A stretch of DNA of 64,000 nt from Streptomyces sp. ML-6 (GCF_030116705.1 NZ_JAOTIK010000001.1:1507001-1571000), one strand, 5' to 3'; shown: positions 8,918 to 18,025, numbered from the stretch's first letter. Notes: a model not told the origin generated them from the sequence alone. Made by a program: numbers and translations.

Positions 8918-10024
8918 GTGACGCACCCCTTCCTCGACCTCGCCCCGCTCACCGCCGCGCGCTTCGCGGCCATCGAGCAGCGGGTGGCCGGCCTCCTCGC
9001 CACCGAGCAGGACGTCGTCATCATGCAGGGCGAGGCACTGCTCCCCCTCGAAGGCTGCATCCGGGGCGCCGCCCGGCCCGGCTCGACCGCGCTGAACGTC
9101 GTCACGGGCCCGTACGGGCAGACCTTCGGGAACTGGCTGCGGGACTGCGGTGCCGAGGTGATCGACCTGGTGGTCCCCTTCCACACCGCGGTCACCGCCG
9201 ACCAGGTGGCACGGGCGCTGGAGGAACACCCGGAGATCGACTTCGTCTCCCTGGTCCACGCGGAGGCGGCCACCGGCAACACCAACCCCGTCGCCGGGAT
9301 CGGCGAGGTGGTCCGTTCGCACGGGGCGCTGTTCATGCTGGACGCCGTCGCGTCGGTGGGCGCCGAGCCGCTGCTGCCGGACGCGTGGGGCGTCGACCTG
9401 TGCGTGATCGGGGCGCAGAAGGCGATGGGCGGGCCGGCCGGGGTGTCCGCGGTGTCGGTGAGCGACCGGGCCTGGGAGCGGATCGCCGCCAACCCCCGGG
9501 CCCCGCGCCGCTCGTACCTCTCCCTGCTGGACTGGAAGGAGCGCTGGATCGACGGCGGCCGCAAGGCGCTGCTGCACGCCCCCGCCCAGCTGGAGATGCT
9601 GGCGCTGGAAGCATGTGTGGAGCGGATCGAGGCCGAGGGCCTGACCACGCTGATGGCCCGTCACTCCGCCGCCGCCACGGCGACCCGGGCGGGCGCGGAG
9701 GCGCTCGGCGGCGGGCTGTCGCCGTACGTGCACGAGGCCGCGGAGGCGGCGCCGGTCGCCACGACGCTGCGCGCCCCCGAGGGCGTCGACGCCGCGGAAC
9801 TGGTCGCGCGGGCGCTCGCGGCCGACCCCGCGCTGCCGCTGATCGCGGGCGGGGGTGCGCTGTCCAAGGAGATGATCCGGGTCAATCACTACGGTGTGGA
9901 TGCGACGCGGGGCGCGGTGCTGTCCTCGCTCGCGGCTCTGGGGGCGGCGCTGGCCGATGCGGGCCGGCAGGTCGACTTCGAAGCTGCCCGCAAGGCAGTT
10001 TCGGAAACCTGGCCGAGCGAATAA
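8918..10024 (+). CDS. Class V-fold PLP-dependent aminotransferase (alanine-glyoxylate type)
   Basis: A 368-aa protein with the class V aminotransferase layout: MQGEA...PLEGCI near the N-terminus, VHAEAATGNTNPV, the aspartate strand FMLDAVASVGAEP, and PLP lysine K168 in GAQKAMGGPAGVSA. It resembles alanine-glyoxylate or pyridoxamine-pyruvate aminotransferases; substrate is not determined. The GTG at 8918 has GAAGAGAG seven bases upstream. It is closed by a strong terminator before the ectoine operon, so it is probably a separate transcript despite its regular position next to ectA. Confidence 0.87.
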   Translation: MTHPFLDLAPLTAARFAAIEQRVAGLLATEQDVVIMQGEALLPLEGCIRGAARPGSTALNVVTGPYGQTFGNWLRDCGAEVIDLVVPFHTAVTADQVARALEEHPEIDFVSLVHAEAATGNTNPVAGIGEVVRSHGALFMLDAVASVGAEPLLPDAWGVDLCVIGAQKAMGGPAGVSAVSVSDRAWERIAANPRAPRRSYLSLLDWKERWIDGGRKALLHAPAQLEMLALEACVERIEAEGLTTLMARHSAAATATRAGAEALGGGLSPYVHEAAEAAPVATTLRAPEGVDAAELVARALAADPALPLIAGGGALSKEMIRVNHYGVDATRGAVLSSLAALGAALADAGRQVDFEAARKAVSETWPSE

Positions 10025-10052
10025 ATCCGGACCGGCGGACGAATATTCCACA

Positions 10053-10092
10053 AATGCGGGGAGCTGCTTTATCCAGAGCAGCTCCCCGCATT
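10053..10092 (+). terminator. 16-bp-stem hairpin terminator
   Basis: A perfect 16-bp stem (10053-10068 with 10077-10092) and an 8-nt loop, starting 28 bases after the aminotransferase stop and followed by a T/C-rich stretch. It separates the aminotransferase from the ectoine promoter region. Confidence 0.9.
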
Positions 10093-10363
10093 CTTCTGCC
10101 CGCTTTCCCCGAGCCTAAACACCCGAGTTTCCGAAGCCCCGACGAGAGCCCGATCCACACAATTCCGTTGCGTCGCACGAGAGTTACAACCATGTGACCT
10201 ACTCCACAGGGCGACCGTTATGCCTGATAAATAGCACCCAAACCAGAACAAAATGCAGCCGGGTCGCGCCAGGGCACGCGCCCGCGTGATAACACAAACA
10301 GGCATCCCACCCAACCCCTTGCGTCGATGCAATTTGGAAATTTGCTGGGTAAATTCAATTCAC
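10093..10363 (+). promoter_or_regulatory. ectABCD promoter region with a GlnR-like site
   Basis: The 271 bp before ectA are clearly more A/T-rich than the flanks, as expected for a regulated promoter. GTTAC-AACCAT-GTGAC (10183-10198) resembles the two-half GlnR box (gTnAC-n6-GaAAC), and GlnR is reported to repress ectoine genes in S. coelicolor. There is no convincing Shine-Dalgarno before the ectA ATG (AAATTCAATTCACATG). The transcription start cannot be placed from sequence alone. Confidence 0.5.
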
Positions 10364-10894
10364 ATGACCGCCGCACCAGCAGATTTTGCAAGTGCCCGAA
10401 GCGAATTCATCACCATCGACACCCCACGAGTGGAGGACGGGGCCGCGATCTGGCGCATCGCCCGCGACTCCGAGGTCCTGGACCTCAACTCCTCGTACAG
10501 CTACCTGCTGTGGTGCCGTGACTTCGCGGCGACCTCCGTGGTCGCCCGCGACGAGACCGGCGGACCGGTCGCCTTCGTGACGGGATACCTCCGGCCGGAC
10601 CGTCCGGGCACCCTCGTCGTCTGGCAGGTGGCCGTCGACCACGGCCACCGCGGGACCGGGCTCGCGGGGGAGCTGCTCGACGCCCTGACCTCCCGGGTCG
10701 CCGCCGGTCACGGGCTGGCCTCGGTCGAGACGACCGTCACCCCGGACAACACCGCATCGGACCGGCTGTTCACCTCCTACGCACGGCGCCACGACGTGGC
10801 CCTGGAGCGCGAGGTGCTCTTCGACGGCGAGCTGTTCCCCGAGGGGACGCACCTGCCCGAAGTCCTGTACCGCATCGGTCCGTTCCACGCCTGA
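10364..10894 (+). CDS. ectA: L-2,4-diaminobutyrate acetyltransferase
   Basis: This 176-aa GNAT enzyme acetylates the gamma-amino group of diaminobutyrate, the second step of ectoine synthesis. It shows the EctA signature [15 protein letters not shown], the acetyl-CoA binding motif [18 protein letters not shown], and [18 protein letters not shown]. Size is normal. The ATG at 10364 follows an A/T-rich leader with no clear ribosome-binding site. It is the first gene of ectABCD. Confidence 0.96.
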   Translation: MTAAPADFASARSEFITIDTPRVEDGAAIWRIARDSEVLDLNSSYSYLLWCRDFAATSVVARDETGGPVAFVTGYLRPDRPGTLVVWQVAVDHGHRGTGLAGELLDALTSRVAAGHGLASVETTVTPDNTASDRLFTSYARRHDVALEREVLFDGELFPEGTHLPEVLYRIGPFHA

Positions 10895-10922
10895 GCGGCC
10901 CGCGCCCCGCCGCCTCCGGGCA

Positions 10923-11036
10923 CCCCGAGCCGCCCGGACCCCGGCCACCCGAACCCCGAGCCGCCCGGACCCGACCCGTCCGGACCCCGGCCACCCCAAT
11001 TCCGAGCCGTCCGACCCCCGGCTGCCCGAACCCCCT
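10923..11036. repeat. Degenerate ~30-bp tandem repeats between ectA and ectB
   Basis: Most of the ectA-ectB gap is built from imperfect copies of a C-rich unit beginning CCCCGAGCCGCCCGGACCCC and ending near CACCCGAA. It is not coding in any sensible frame. It ends just before the ectB ribosome-binding site. Confidence 0.65.
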
Positions 11037-11055
11037 CCCGAGCAGGAGATTCCCC

Positions 11056-12324
11056 GTGACCATCACCCCGCCCGCGCTGAGTGTCTTCGAGACCCTGGAG
11101 TCGGAGGTACGGAGCTACTGCCGCGGCTGGCCCGCCGTGTTCGACCGTGCCCAGGGCGCCCGGCTGACCGACGAGGACGGCCACACCTACCTCGACTTCT
11201 TCGCCGGAGCGGGATCGCTCAACTACGGCCACAACAACCCGGTGCTGAAACGCGCGCTGATCGACTACATCGAGCGCGACGGCATCACCCACGGCCTCGA
11301 CATGGCCACCACCGCGAAACGCGCCTTCCTGGAGTCCTTCCAGAACAACGTGCTGCGCCCGCGCGACCTCCCGTACAAGGTGATGTTCCCCGGACCGACC
11401 GGCACCAACGCGGTCGAGGCCGCGCTGAAGCTGGCCCGCAAGGTGAAGGGGCGCGAGTCCATCGTGTCCTTCACCAACGCCTTCCACGGCATGTCGCTCG
11501 GCTCGCTCGCCGTCACCGGCAACGCCTTCAAGCGGGCCGGGGCCGGCATCCCGCTGGTGCACGGCACCCCGATGCCGTTCGACAACTACCTCGACGGCCG
11601 GGTGCCCGACTTCCTCTGGTTCGAACGGCTCCTGGAGGACCAGGGCTCCGGGCTCAACAAACCCGCCGCCGTGATCGTCGAGACGGTGCAGGGCGAGGGC
11701 GGCATCAACGTGGCGCGACCCGAGTGGCTGCGGGCGCTGGCCGACCTGTGCCGCCGCCGCGACATGCTCCTGATCGTGGACGACATCCAGATGGGCTGCG
11801 GACGCACGGGGTCGTTCTTCTCGTTCGAGGAGGCCGGCATCGCCCCCGACATCGTCACCCTGTCGAAGTCCATCAGCGGCTACGGACTGCCCATGTCCCT
11901 CTGCCTGTTCAACCCGGAGCTGGACATCTGGGGGCCGGGCGAGCACAACGGCACCTTCCGCGGCAACAACCCGGCGTTCGTCACCGCCGCCGCCGCGCTG
12001 GACGCCTACTGGGCGGACGGCCAGATGGAGCGGCAGACCCTGGTCCGGGGCGAACAGGTCGAACAGGCGCTGCTCTCGATCTGCGACGAGCACGCCGCTC
12101 TCGGCGCGCGCTACCGGGGCCGCGGCCTGGTCTGGGGCCTGGAGTTCACGGACGAGGCACGCGCCGCCGCGGTCTGCGCCCGCGCCTTCGAACTGGGCCT
12201 GCTGGTGGAGACGTCCGGCCCGCGCAGCGAGGTCGTGAAGCTGCTGCCGCCGCTGACCGTCACCCCCGACGAGCTGGACGAGGGCCTGCGCACGCTGGCC
12301 CGCGCGATCCGCGACACCGTCTGA
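11056..12324 (+). CDS. ectB: L-2,4-diaminobutyrate-2-oxoglutarate aminotransferase
   Basis: This 422-aa class III aminotransferase makes diaminobutyrate from aspartate semialdehyde and glutamate, the first committed step of ectoine synthesis. Seen: [13 protein letters not shown] near residues 38-50, [33 protein letters not shown], the aspartate of [21 protein letters not shown], and PLP lysine K271 in [14 protein letters not shown]. The GTG start follows AGCAGGAGA. Full length, second gene of the operon. Confidence 0.96.
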   Translation: MTITPPALSVFETLESEVRSYCRGWPAVFDRAQGARLTDEDGHTYLDFFAGAGSLNYGHNNPVLKRALIDYIERDGITHGLDMATTAKRAFLESFQNNVLRPRDLPYKVMFPGPTGTNAVEAALKLARKVKGRESIVSFTNAFHGMSLGSLAVTGNAFKRAGAGIPLVHGTPMPFDNYLDGRVPDFLWFERLLEDQGSGLNKPAAVIVETVQGEGGINVARPEWLRALADLCRRRDMLLIVDDIQMGCGRTGSFFSFEEAGIAPDIVTLSKSISGYGLPMSLCLFNPELDIWGPGEHNGTFRGNNPAFVTAAAALDAYWADGQMERQTLVRGEQVEQALLSICDEHAALGARYRGRGLVWGLEFTDEARAAAVCARAFELGLLVETSGPRSEVVKLLPPLTVTPDELDEGLRTLARAIRDTV

Positions 12325-12349
12325 GCCACCGGCCCGCACCGGGGGCGGA

Positions 12350-12389
12350 CCCGACGAGTCGCACCCCGACGAGTCGTACCCCGACGAGA
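12350..12389. repeat. 15-bp tandem repeat between ectB and ectC
   Basis: Units CCCGACGAGTCGCAC (12350-12364) and CCCGACGAGTCGTAC (12365-12379) are followed by a partial third copy. The rest of the 125-bp gap continues as A-rich degenerate GAGAAACACC-like repeats up to the ectC ribosome-binding site. Confidence 0.75.
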
Positions 12390-12449
12390 ACACCAAGACG
12401 AGAAACACCACAGCGGGAAACACCGCGGAGAGAAAGGCACCGACCCACC

Positions 12450-12848
12450 GTGATCGTCCGATCGTTCAGCGACATCGAGAACACCGACCGGCACGTGAAG
12501 GCCGCTTCCGGCACCTGGGAGAGCAAGCGCATCGTGCTCGCCCGGGAGAACGTCGGCTTCTCTCTCCACGAGACCACGATGTACGCGGGCACCGAGACGT
12601 CGATGTGGTACGCGAACCACATCGAGGCCGTCCTGTGCGTCGAGGGCGAGGCCGAGCTCACCGACGACGAGACCGGACAGACGTACCTGATCACCCCGGG
12701 CACGATGTACCTGCTGGACGGCCACGAGCGCCACACCATGCGGCCGAAGACCGATTTCCGCTGCGTCTGCGTCTTCAACCCGCCGGTCACCGGGCGGGAG
12801 GAGCACGACGAGAACGGCGTCTACCCGCTGCTGACCGAGGAGGGCTGA
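12450..12848 (+). CDS. ectC: L-ectoine synthase
   Basis: This 132-aa cupin enzyme cyclises N-gamma-acetyl-diaminobutyrate to ectoine. It begins [18 protein letters not shown], as EctC proteins do, and shows [38 protein letters not shown] cupin strands (here CVEGEAEL) and [12 protein letters not shown], which supply the metal ligands. The GTG at 12450 has GAGAGAAAGG upstream. The ectD start lies three bases after its stop. Confidence 0.96.
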   Translation: MIVRSFSDIENTDRHVKAASGTWESKRIVLARENVGFSLHETTMYAGTETSMWYANHIEAVLCVEGEAELTDDETGQTYLITPGTMYLLDGHERHTMRPKTDFRCVCVFNPPVTGREEHDENGVYPLLTEEG

Positions 12849-12851
12849 ACC

Positions 12852-13745
12852 ATGACCCACGACGCACGCGTCGATCTCTACCCCACGCGCGGCACGGCCG
12901 AGCTGACCACGCCCCGCCAGGACCCGGTGATCTGGTCCGCGCCCGGCGCCCCCGGCCCGGTGGCCGCCCAGGACCTCCAGGGCTTCGAGCGCGACGGCTT
13001 CCTCACCGTCGACCAGCTCATCACCCCCGACGAGGTCGCCGTGTACCGCGCCGAACTGGACCGGCTGATCGCCGATCCGGCGGTGCGGGCCGACGAGCGC
13101 TCGATCATCGAACCGAAGTCGCAGCAGGTCCGGTCGGTCTTCGAGGTCCACCGGATCAGTGAGGTCTTCGCCCGGCTGGTGGCCGACGAGCGCGTGGTGG
13201 GCCGGGCCCGTCAGATCCTCGGCTCGGACGTGTACGTCCACCAGTCCCGGATCAACGTCAAGCCGGGCTTCGGCGCCTCGGGTTTCTACTGGCACTCGGA
13301 CTTCGAGACCTGGCACGCCGAGGACGGGCTGCCGCGCATGCGGGCCGTGTCGGTGTCGATCGCGCTGACCGAGAACCACGACACCAACGGCGGGCTGATG
13401 ATCATGCCCGGTTCGCACAAGTCGTTCCTCGGCTGCGCGGGCGAGACGCCCCGGGACAACTACAAGAAGTCCCTGCGGATGCAGGACGCCGGGACGCCGT
13501 CCGACGAGGCCCTGACGAAGATGGCCGGCCGGCACGGCATCAAGCTCTTCACGGGCCGGGCGGGTTCGGCGACCTGGTTCGACTGCAACTGCATGCACGG
13601 CTCGGGCGACAACATCACCCCGTACCCGCGCAGCAACGTCTTCATCGTCTTCAACAGCGTGGAGAACGCGGCCGAGGAGCCGTTCGCGGCACCGGCACGA
13701 CGCCCGGAGTTCATCGGGGCACGGGACTTCACCCCCGTGCGGTGA
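12852..13745 (+). CDS. ectD: Ectoine 5-hydroxylase
   Basis: A 297-aa Fe(II)/2-oxoglutarate dioxygenase that hydroxylates ectoine. The iron triad is visible as H148 and D150 (FYWHSDFETWHAEDGLP, the EctD signature) and H249 (CMHGSGDN). Conserved VYVHQSRINVKPG and MIMPGSHKSF segments are present. It is the last gene of the operon, coupled to ectC by a three-base gap. Its presence indicates the strain can make 5-hydroxyectoine in addition to ectoine. Confidence 0.96.
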   Translation: MTHDARVDLYPTRGTAELTTPRQDPVIWSAPGAPGPVAAQDLQGFERDGFLTVDQLITPDEVAVYRAELDRLIADPAVRADERSIIEPKSQQVRSVFEVHRISEVFARLVADERVVGRARQILGSDVYVHQSRINVKPGFGASGFYWHSDFETWHAEDGLPRMRAVSVSIALTENHDTNGGLMIMPGSHKSFLGCAGETPRDNYKKSLRMQDAGTPSDEALTKMAGRHGIKLFTGRAGSATWFDCNCMHGSGDNITPYPRSNVFIVFNSVENAAEEPFAAPARRPEFIGARDFTPVR

Positions 13746-13910
13746 GATGACACCACGCCGGTGACGGGCGGGGCGGGGGTGGCGTGTTCGCCGTCCCCGC
13801 CCCGCCCGCGTCCGCGCTCCCGCCCGCGGCCGGACCGAGGACCGGCCGGCCGGGCGGGACTCGGTTCAAGTCGTTGGACCCGCACGGCCGTCGGCGGCGA
13901 CAGTGGGGAC

Positions 13911-14945
13911 ATGACCTCTCTCATCCGTCACATCACCGTCGACTGCGCCGACGCCTACGGGCTCGCCCGTTTCTGGTCGCAGGTGCTCGACGCCCCGGTC
14001 TCCGACGAGGACTCCCCCGGCGACCCCGAGGCGCTCGTCGAGGCCCCCGGGGCCGGAATGCTGTTCATCACGGTGCCGGAGCCGAAGAGCACCAAGAACC
14101 GCCTGCACCTGGATCTCCAGCCGCAGAACCGCAGCCGGGACGAGGAGGTCGAGCGGCTGCTCGGCCTGGGTGCCACCCTCGTCGCCGACCACCGCAAACC
14201 GAACGGGCGGGGCTGGGCGACGCTCGCCGACCCCGAGGGCAACGAGTTCTGCGTCGAGTGCGGTGCGGCCGAATGGGCCGCCCTGACCGGGGCCCGGCTG
14301 CCGGTCACGGCGGACGACGTGACCACCGCGGTCCGGCTCGCGACCGCCGCGCTCCGGGAATCCCCGGTGGACGACTGGCTGGTCCCGGCCGGGACGCTGG
14401 AGTGGAACTGCTGGGAGACCGCGGAGCACCTGAGCGACGACCTGTTCTCCTACGCGGCCCAGCTCGGCGCGCCCGACGCACCCGGCGCCCCGTCGGACAC
14501 CTACCTCCCGTACCGCTGGGCCGCCGACCGCGAGAACGGTCCGAGGAACGCGGTCTTCGCGGACCCGGCGGCCGGCCCGGCCGGGCTGCTGCGGACGATG
14601 GAGGCGAACGGCGCCCTGCTCGCCGCGATGGTGCGGACCTCGTCGCCCGGGGTCCGTTCGTACCACTCCTACGGGGTCTCCGACCCGGAGGGCTTCGCCG
14701 CCATGGGCGTGGTGGAGACCCTGGTGCACATGCGGGACCTCGCCGCGGGGCTGGACGTGGCCTGGGCGCCGCCCGTCGATCTCTGCGACCGGGTGCTGGC
14801 CCGGCTGTTCCCGGACGCCCCCGGGGACGCCGACCGGTGGGCCGTCCTGCTCTGGGCCACCGGCCGCGCCGAACTGCCCGGCCGGCCGCGGGTCACGTCG
14901 TGGAAGTGGCACAGCGCGCCGCTGGACAGGACCGGCCGGGGGTAG
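13911..14945 (+). CDS. Two-domain protein: VOC (glyoxalase-like) plus DinB/maleylpyruvate-isomerase-like domain
   Basis: A 344-aa protein. Residues 1-120 form a glyoxalase-like VOC domain (IRHITVDCADAYGLARFWSQVL opening, LHLDLQP, LADPEGNEFCVE closing). Residues 130-335 resemble the four-helix mycothiol-dependent maleylpyruvate isomerase/DinB fold (WNCWETAEHLSDDLFSYAAQ, VVETLVHMRDLAAGLD). Both domain types bind metal and occur in mycothiol-linked detoxification. The reaction is unknown. The ATG at 13911 has GGGGA just upstream. The ribosome-binding site, the start position and an intact VOC first strand all agree. Confidence 0.75.
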   Translation: MTSLIRHITVDCADAYGLARFWSQVLDAPVSDEDSPGDPEALVEAPGAGMLFITVPEPKSTKNRLHLDLQPQNRSRDEEVERLLGLGATLVADHRKPNGRGWATLADPEGNEFCVECGAAEWAALTGARLPVTADDVTTAVRLATAALRESPVDDWLVPAGTLEWNCWETAEHLSDDLFSYAAQLGAPDAPGAPSDTYLPYRWAADRENGPRNAVFADPAAGPAGLLRTMEANGALLAAMVRTSSPGVRSYHSYGVSDPEGFAAMGVVETLVHMRDLAAGLDVAWAPPVDLCDRVLARLFPDAPGDADRWAVLLWATGRAELPGRPRVTSWKWHSAPLDRTGRG

Positions 14946-15030
14946 CGGAACGGAGCGGCGGAGCCGGTGGGGCGGACCGCCCGGCGCCCCCACCGGGGTG
15001 CCCGGACCCGTCGGGGCCCGGCCCCGTCGG

Positions 15031-15092
15031 GATCCCCGCCCTTTCGAGATCCCCGGACCCGTCAAGATCCCCGGCCTTCCGAAGTCCCCGCT
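15031..15092. repeat. Degenerate ~18-bp tandem repeats
   Basis: Three to four imperfect copies of a GATCCCCGG-containing 17-18-bp unit fill the gap between the convergent VOC-domain gene and the Old Yellow Enzyme pseudogene. No hairpin terminator is obvious there. Confidence 0.6.
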
Positions 15093-15093
15093 C

Positions 15094-16168
15094 TCAGGAC
15101 CGCGCGGCGTCCAGCGCCGGGTAGTCGACGTACCCCTTCGCGTCACCGCCGAAGAAGGTGGAGGGGTCAGGGGTGTTGAACGGGCCGCCGGCCTTCAGCC
15201 GGGCCGGCAGGTCCGGGTTGGCGATGAACAGCGCGCCGTAGGAGACGAGGTCGGCGAGCCCTTCGTCGATCGCCCTGTGGTCGTCCGGCCCGGTCGGCCC
15301 GTCCGTCAGCAGGTTGACGATGAAGGTGCCGGAGAACTGCTTGCGCAGCGCGGGTCAGCTCGCGGATCTCCAGCGCCTCCAGGCCGTGCAGGTAGGCGAG
15401 ACCGAGCGGTTCGATCTCCCGCACCAGCGCGGTGTACACGGCCTCCGGACCGGTCTCGGCGATGTCGTTGTACGGGTTTCCGGGCGAGATGCGCAGCCCG
15501 GTGCGCTCCGCGCCGATCTCGGCAGCGACGGCCCTGACGACCTCGACGGCGAACTTGATGCGGCCCTCGTCGGACCCGCCCCACTCGTCGTCGCGCAGGT
15601 TGGAGTTGGGGGCGAGGAACTGGTGGATGAGGTAGCCCTTGGCGCCGTGCAGCTCGACCCCGTCGAAGCCGGCGTCGATCGCGTTGCGGGCGGCGGTCGC
15701 GAAGTCGGCCACGGTCTGCCGGATCTCGTCGCCGGTCAGTTCGCGCGGCGTGGTGAAGTCCTTCATCCCGTCCCCGGTGAAGAGCTGCCCGGCGGGCTTC
15801 ACCGCGGAGGGGGCGACCGGGGTGAGTCCGTCCGGCAGCAGGTCCGGATGGCCGATGCGGCCGGTGTGCATGAGCTGGGCGAAGATCCGGCCGCCCGCCG
15901 CGTGCACCCGGTCGGTCACCTCGCGCCAGGAGGCGACCTGCTCCGCGCTGTGCAGTCCGGGGGTGAAGGGGTAGCCCTGGCCCACCACCGACGGCTGGAT
16001 GCCCTCCGTGATGATCAGGCCGGCGGAGGCGCGCTGGGTGTAGTACTCGGCGACGAGGTCCGTGGCGACACCGCCCTCGCCGGCCCGGCTGCGGGTCATC
16101 GGGGCCATCGCTATGCGGTTGGCGAGTCGGATGCCGGACAGATCGATCGGGTCGAACGCGGTGGTCAT
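15094..16168 (-). pseudogene. Old Yellow Enzyme family alkene reductase, frameshifted
   Basis: From ATG 16168 the translation is a standard FMN ene-reductase (FDPIDLSGIRLANRIAMAPMTRSRA, FAQLMHTGRIGHP, DGVELHGAKGYLIHQFLAPNSN, DEWGGS). Near 15350, just after EALEIRELTRA, the family sequence stops and continues in another frame: LRKQFSGTFIVNLLTDGPTG, then LVSYGALFIANPDLP and GGPFNTPD, ending YPALDAARS at 15094. The junction reads ACCCGCGCTGCGCAAG; a loss of two bases (or gain of one) restores a roughly 358-aa protein. It is either a genuine disruption or a sequencing error in a GCGC run. Divergent from a MarR regulator. Confidence 0.85.
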
Positions 16169-16189
16169 GGGAGCTCCCGAAGAAATATG

Positions 16190-16245
16190 TGGTCGGCCAA
16201 GTATTTGCGTGCGCCGCCACTGCAGCCCATCTATTTGGCCGACCA
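16190..16245. promoter_or_regulatory. Mirrored MarR-type operator pair
   Basis: TGGTCGGCCAA (16190-16200) and its exact reverse complement TTGGCCGACCA (16235-16245) lie in the 188-bp divergent gap, one near each gene, with similarity extending three more bases on each side. Each copy is itself a partial dyad (TTGG-n4-CCAA). The natural reading is two sites for the MarR protein encoded at 16357, controlling both itself and the ene-reductase. Confidence 0.7.
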
Positions 16246-16356
16246 AGGTAAAGTGGGGGAAAGCGGTCCCCGCCCGCTTGCCGACCGGCCGGAATCCACC
16301 CGGGACCTGTCGGGAACGCTCGCCGGGGCCCGCCCCCCACCGTCCGAGGAGTCCCG

Positions 16357-16872
16357 ATGACGTCAGGTCCCGCCGGCCCCGACCCCGCCTGTACCGAGCT
16401 GCCGAGCGCCGCCCGGGGCGGCCCCGTCAGCCACGCCTTCTCCCGGGTGGCCCGGCTGCACCGGATCGCCGCGGGCAAGCTGCTCAAGAGGGCCGGGATC
16501 TACCCCGGCCAGGAGTTCCTGATGATGTACCTGTGGGACACGGGCGCGGTGCGCCAGTCCGAGGTGATCAAGGCCGTCGACCTGGACCCCTCCACCGTCA
16601 CCAAGATGCTCCAGCGCCTGGAGCAGGCCGGGCACGTCAGGCGCTGCCCCGACCCGGAGGACCGCCGGGCGGTCCTGGTCGACGCCACCGAGGACAGCTG
16701 CGCGCTGCACTCCGAGGTCGAACGGGCCTGGACGGACCTGGAGGAGCACACCCTGGCCGGCCTCGACCGGGGCGAGCGCGAGGAGCTGGCCCGGCTGCTC
16801 GCCAAGATCGAGAAGAACCTCCGCCGGGAGACCGAGGACTGCCCCGAGCGCCACCACTCCCCCGGCTGCTGA
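16357..16872 (+). CDS. MarR family transcriptional regulator
   Basis: A 171-aa winged-helix regulator. The recognition region reads SEVIKAVDLDPSTVTKMLQRLEQAGHVRRCPDPEDRRAVLVDAT, the canonical MarR helix plus DRR wing. Flanking helices form the dimer domain. The four scattered Cys residues leave thiol sensing possible but not shown. Divergent from the ene-reductase, with a mirrored operator between them, which is a frequent pairing for sensors of electrophiles or quinones. Confidence 0.9.
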   Translation: MTSGPAGPDPACTELPSAARGGPVSHAFSRVARLHRIAAGKLLKRAGIYPGQEFLMMYLWDTGAVRQSEVIKAVDLDPSTVTKMLQRLEQAGHVRRCPDPEDRRAVLVDATEDSCALHSEVERAWTDLEEHTLAGLDRGEREELARLLAKIEKNLRRETEDCPERHHSPGC

Positions 16873-16890
16873 TCCCCGACGCCCGGTGCC

Positions 16891-16948
16891 CGCCCGGTGT
16901 CACCCGCCCAATGCCACCCGAACGGCACCGGGCGGGTGACACCGGGCG
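16891..16948. terminator. 19-bp-stem bidirectional terminator
   Basis: A perfect 19-bp stem (16891-16909 with 16930-16948) and a 20-nt loop lie between the convergent marR gene and class V aminotransferase gene. Confidence 0.9.
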
Positions 16949-16963
16949 GCATCGGGCGGTGAC

Positions 16964-18025
16964 TCAGGCTGAGAGCACGTCCAGGACCCGGTCCACATCG
17001 GCCCGCGTGTTGTACAGGTGGAAGGCCGCGCGCAGGCTCCCCGCCCGGTTGGAGACCACCACCCCGGCCCGCGCCAGTTCGGCCTCCCGTACGCCGAGGC
17101 CGGGCACGGCCACGATCGCCGAATCTCCCGGCACCGCCTCGTGCCCCAGCTCGGCCAGCCCCGCCCGCAGGCGGGCGGCGAGCCCGGTGGCATGGGCGTG
17201 CACGGCCTCCACGCCGACCTCGCCCAGCAGCGCCAGCGACCGCTCGGCGCCGTGGTACGACAGGAAGGCGGGCGGCTCGTCGTAGCGGCGGGCGGACGGG
17301 GAGAGCCGTTCGACCGGGCCGTACGTGCTGTTCCCCGGGTCCTCGGCGGCGACCCAGCCGGCGAAGACCGGCAGCAGGGTGCGCTGCGCCTCCTCGGTGA
17401 CGGTGAGGAAGGACGCGCCCCTCGGGCAGAGCAGGAACTTGAAGCCGCCGGCGACGGTGAAGTCGTACTCCCCGGCGTCCAGCGGCAGCCAGCCGGCCGC
17501 CTGCGTGATGTCGAGCAGGATCCGGGCGCCGTGGGCGGCCGCCGCCGCGCGCACCGCCTTCAGGTCGGCGACCCGGCCGTCGGACGACTGCACGGCGGAC
17601 AGGGCGACGAGCGCGGTGTCCGGACGTACGGCGTCGGCCAGGCCGTCCAGCGGGACGTAGCGGGTCCGCAGGTCGCCGCGGACCGCGAACGGGCTGACGA
17701 CGGAGCTGAACTCCCCCTCGGGCGCCAGCACCTCGGCCCCCGGCGGCAGCGCGGCCGCGATCAGTCCGACGTGCACGGAGACGGAGCTGCCGACGGCCAC
17801 CCGGTCGGCGTCCGTCCCGACGAGACGGGCGAAGCCGGACCGGGCGGCCTCCACCGTCGCGAAGTCGCCGGAGCCGATGCTGCGGCCCGAGGCGACGCGC
17901 TCGGCGAGCGACCGCACCGCCGTCACGGTGCGACGGGGCAGCAGCCCGCAGGTGGATGTGTTGAGGTAGGTGGTCTCCGGCGCGAACTCGCCGTGCAGGG
18001 CCCGGCTGAGCGAAGTGGTCTCCAT
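16964..18025 (-). CDS. Aminotransferase class V-fold PLP enzyme (cysteine-desulfurase/isopenicillin-epimerase-like)
   Basis: A 353-aa protein opening TTYLNTSTCGLLPRRTV, with LLDITQAAGWLPLD (PLP-ring aspartate) and the PLP lysine in FTVAGGFKFLLCPRGASFL. This arrangement matches the isopenicillin-epimerase-like branch of class V enzymes. There is no SufS-type mobile Cys loop, so a role in Fe-S assembly is unlikely. Substrate unknown. The ATG at 18025 is used. It lies downstream of the DsbA-like gene on the same strand, separated by a hairpin. Confidence 0.82.
   Translation of the reverse strand: METTSLSRALHGEFAPETTYLNTSTCGLLPRRTVTAVRSLAERVASGRSIGSGDFATVEAARSGFARLVGTDADRVAVGSSVSVHVGLIAAALPPGAEVLAPEGEFSSVVSPFAVRGDLRTRYVPLDGLADAVRPDTALVALSAVQSSDGRVADLKAVRAAAAAHGARILLDITQAAGWLPLDAGEYDFTVAGGFKFLLCPRGASFLTVTEEAQRTLLPVFAGWVAAEDPGNSTYGPVERLSPSARRYDEPPAFLSYHGAERSLALLGEVGVEAVHAHATGLAARLRAGLAELGHEAVPGDSAIVAVPGLGVREAELARAGVVVSNRAGSLRAAFHLYNTRADVDRVLDVLSA

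Noticed and set aside
16964..18025. A second cysteine desulfurase
   Set aside because: It lacks the SufS/IscS active-site Cys loop and has no Fe-S assembly neighbours.
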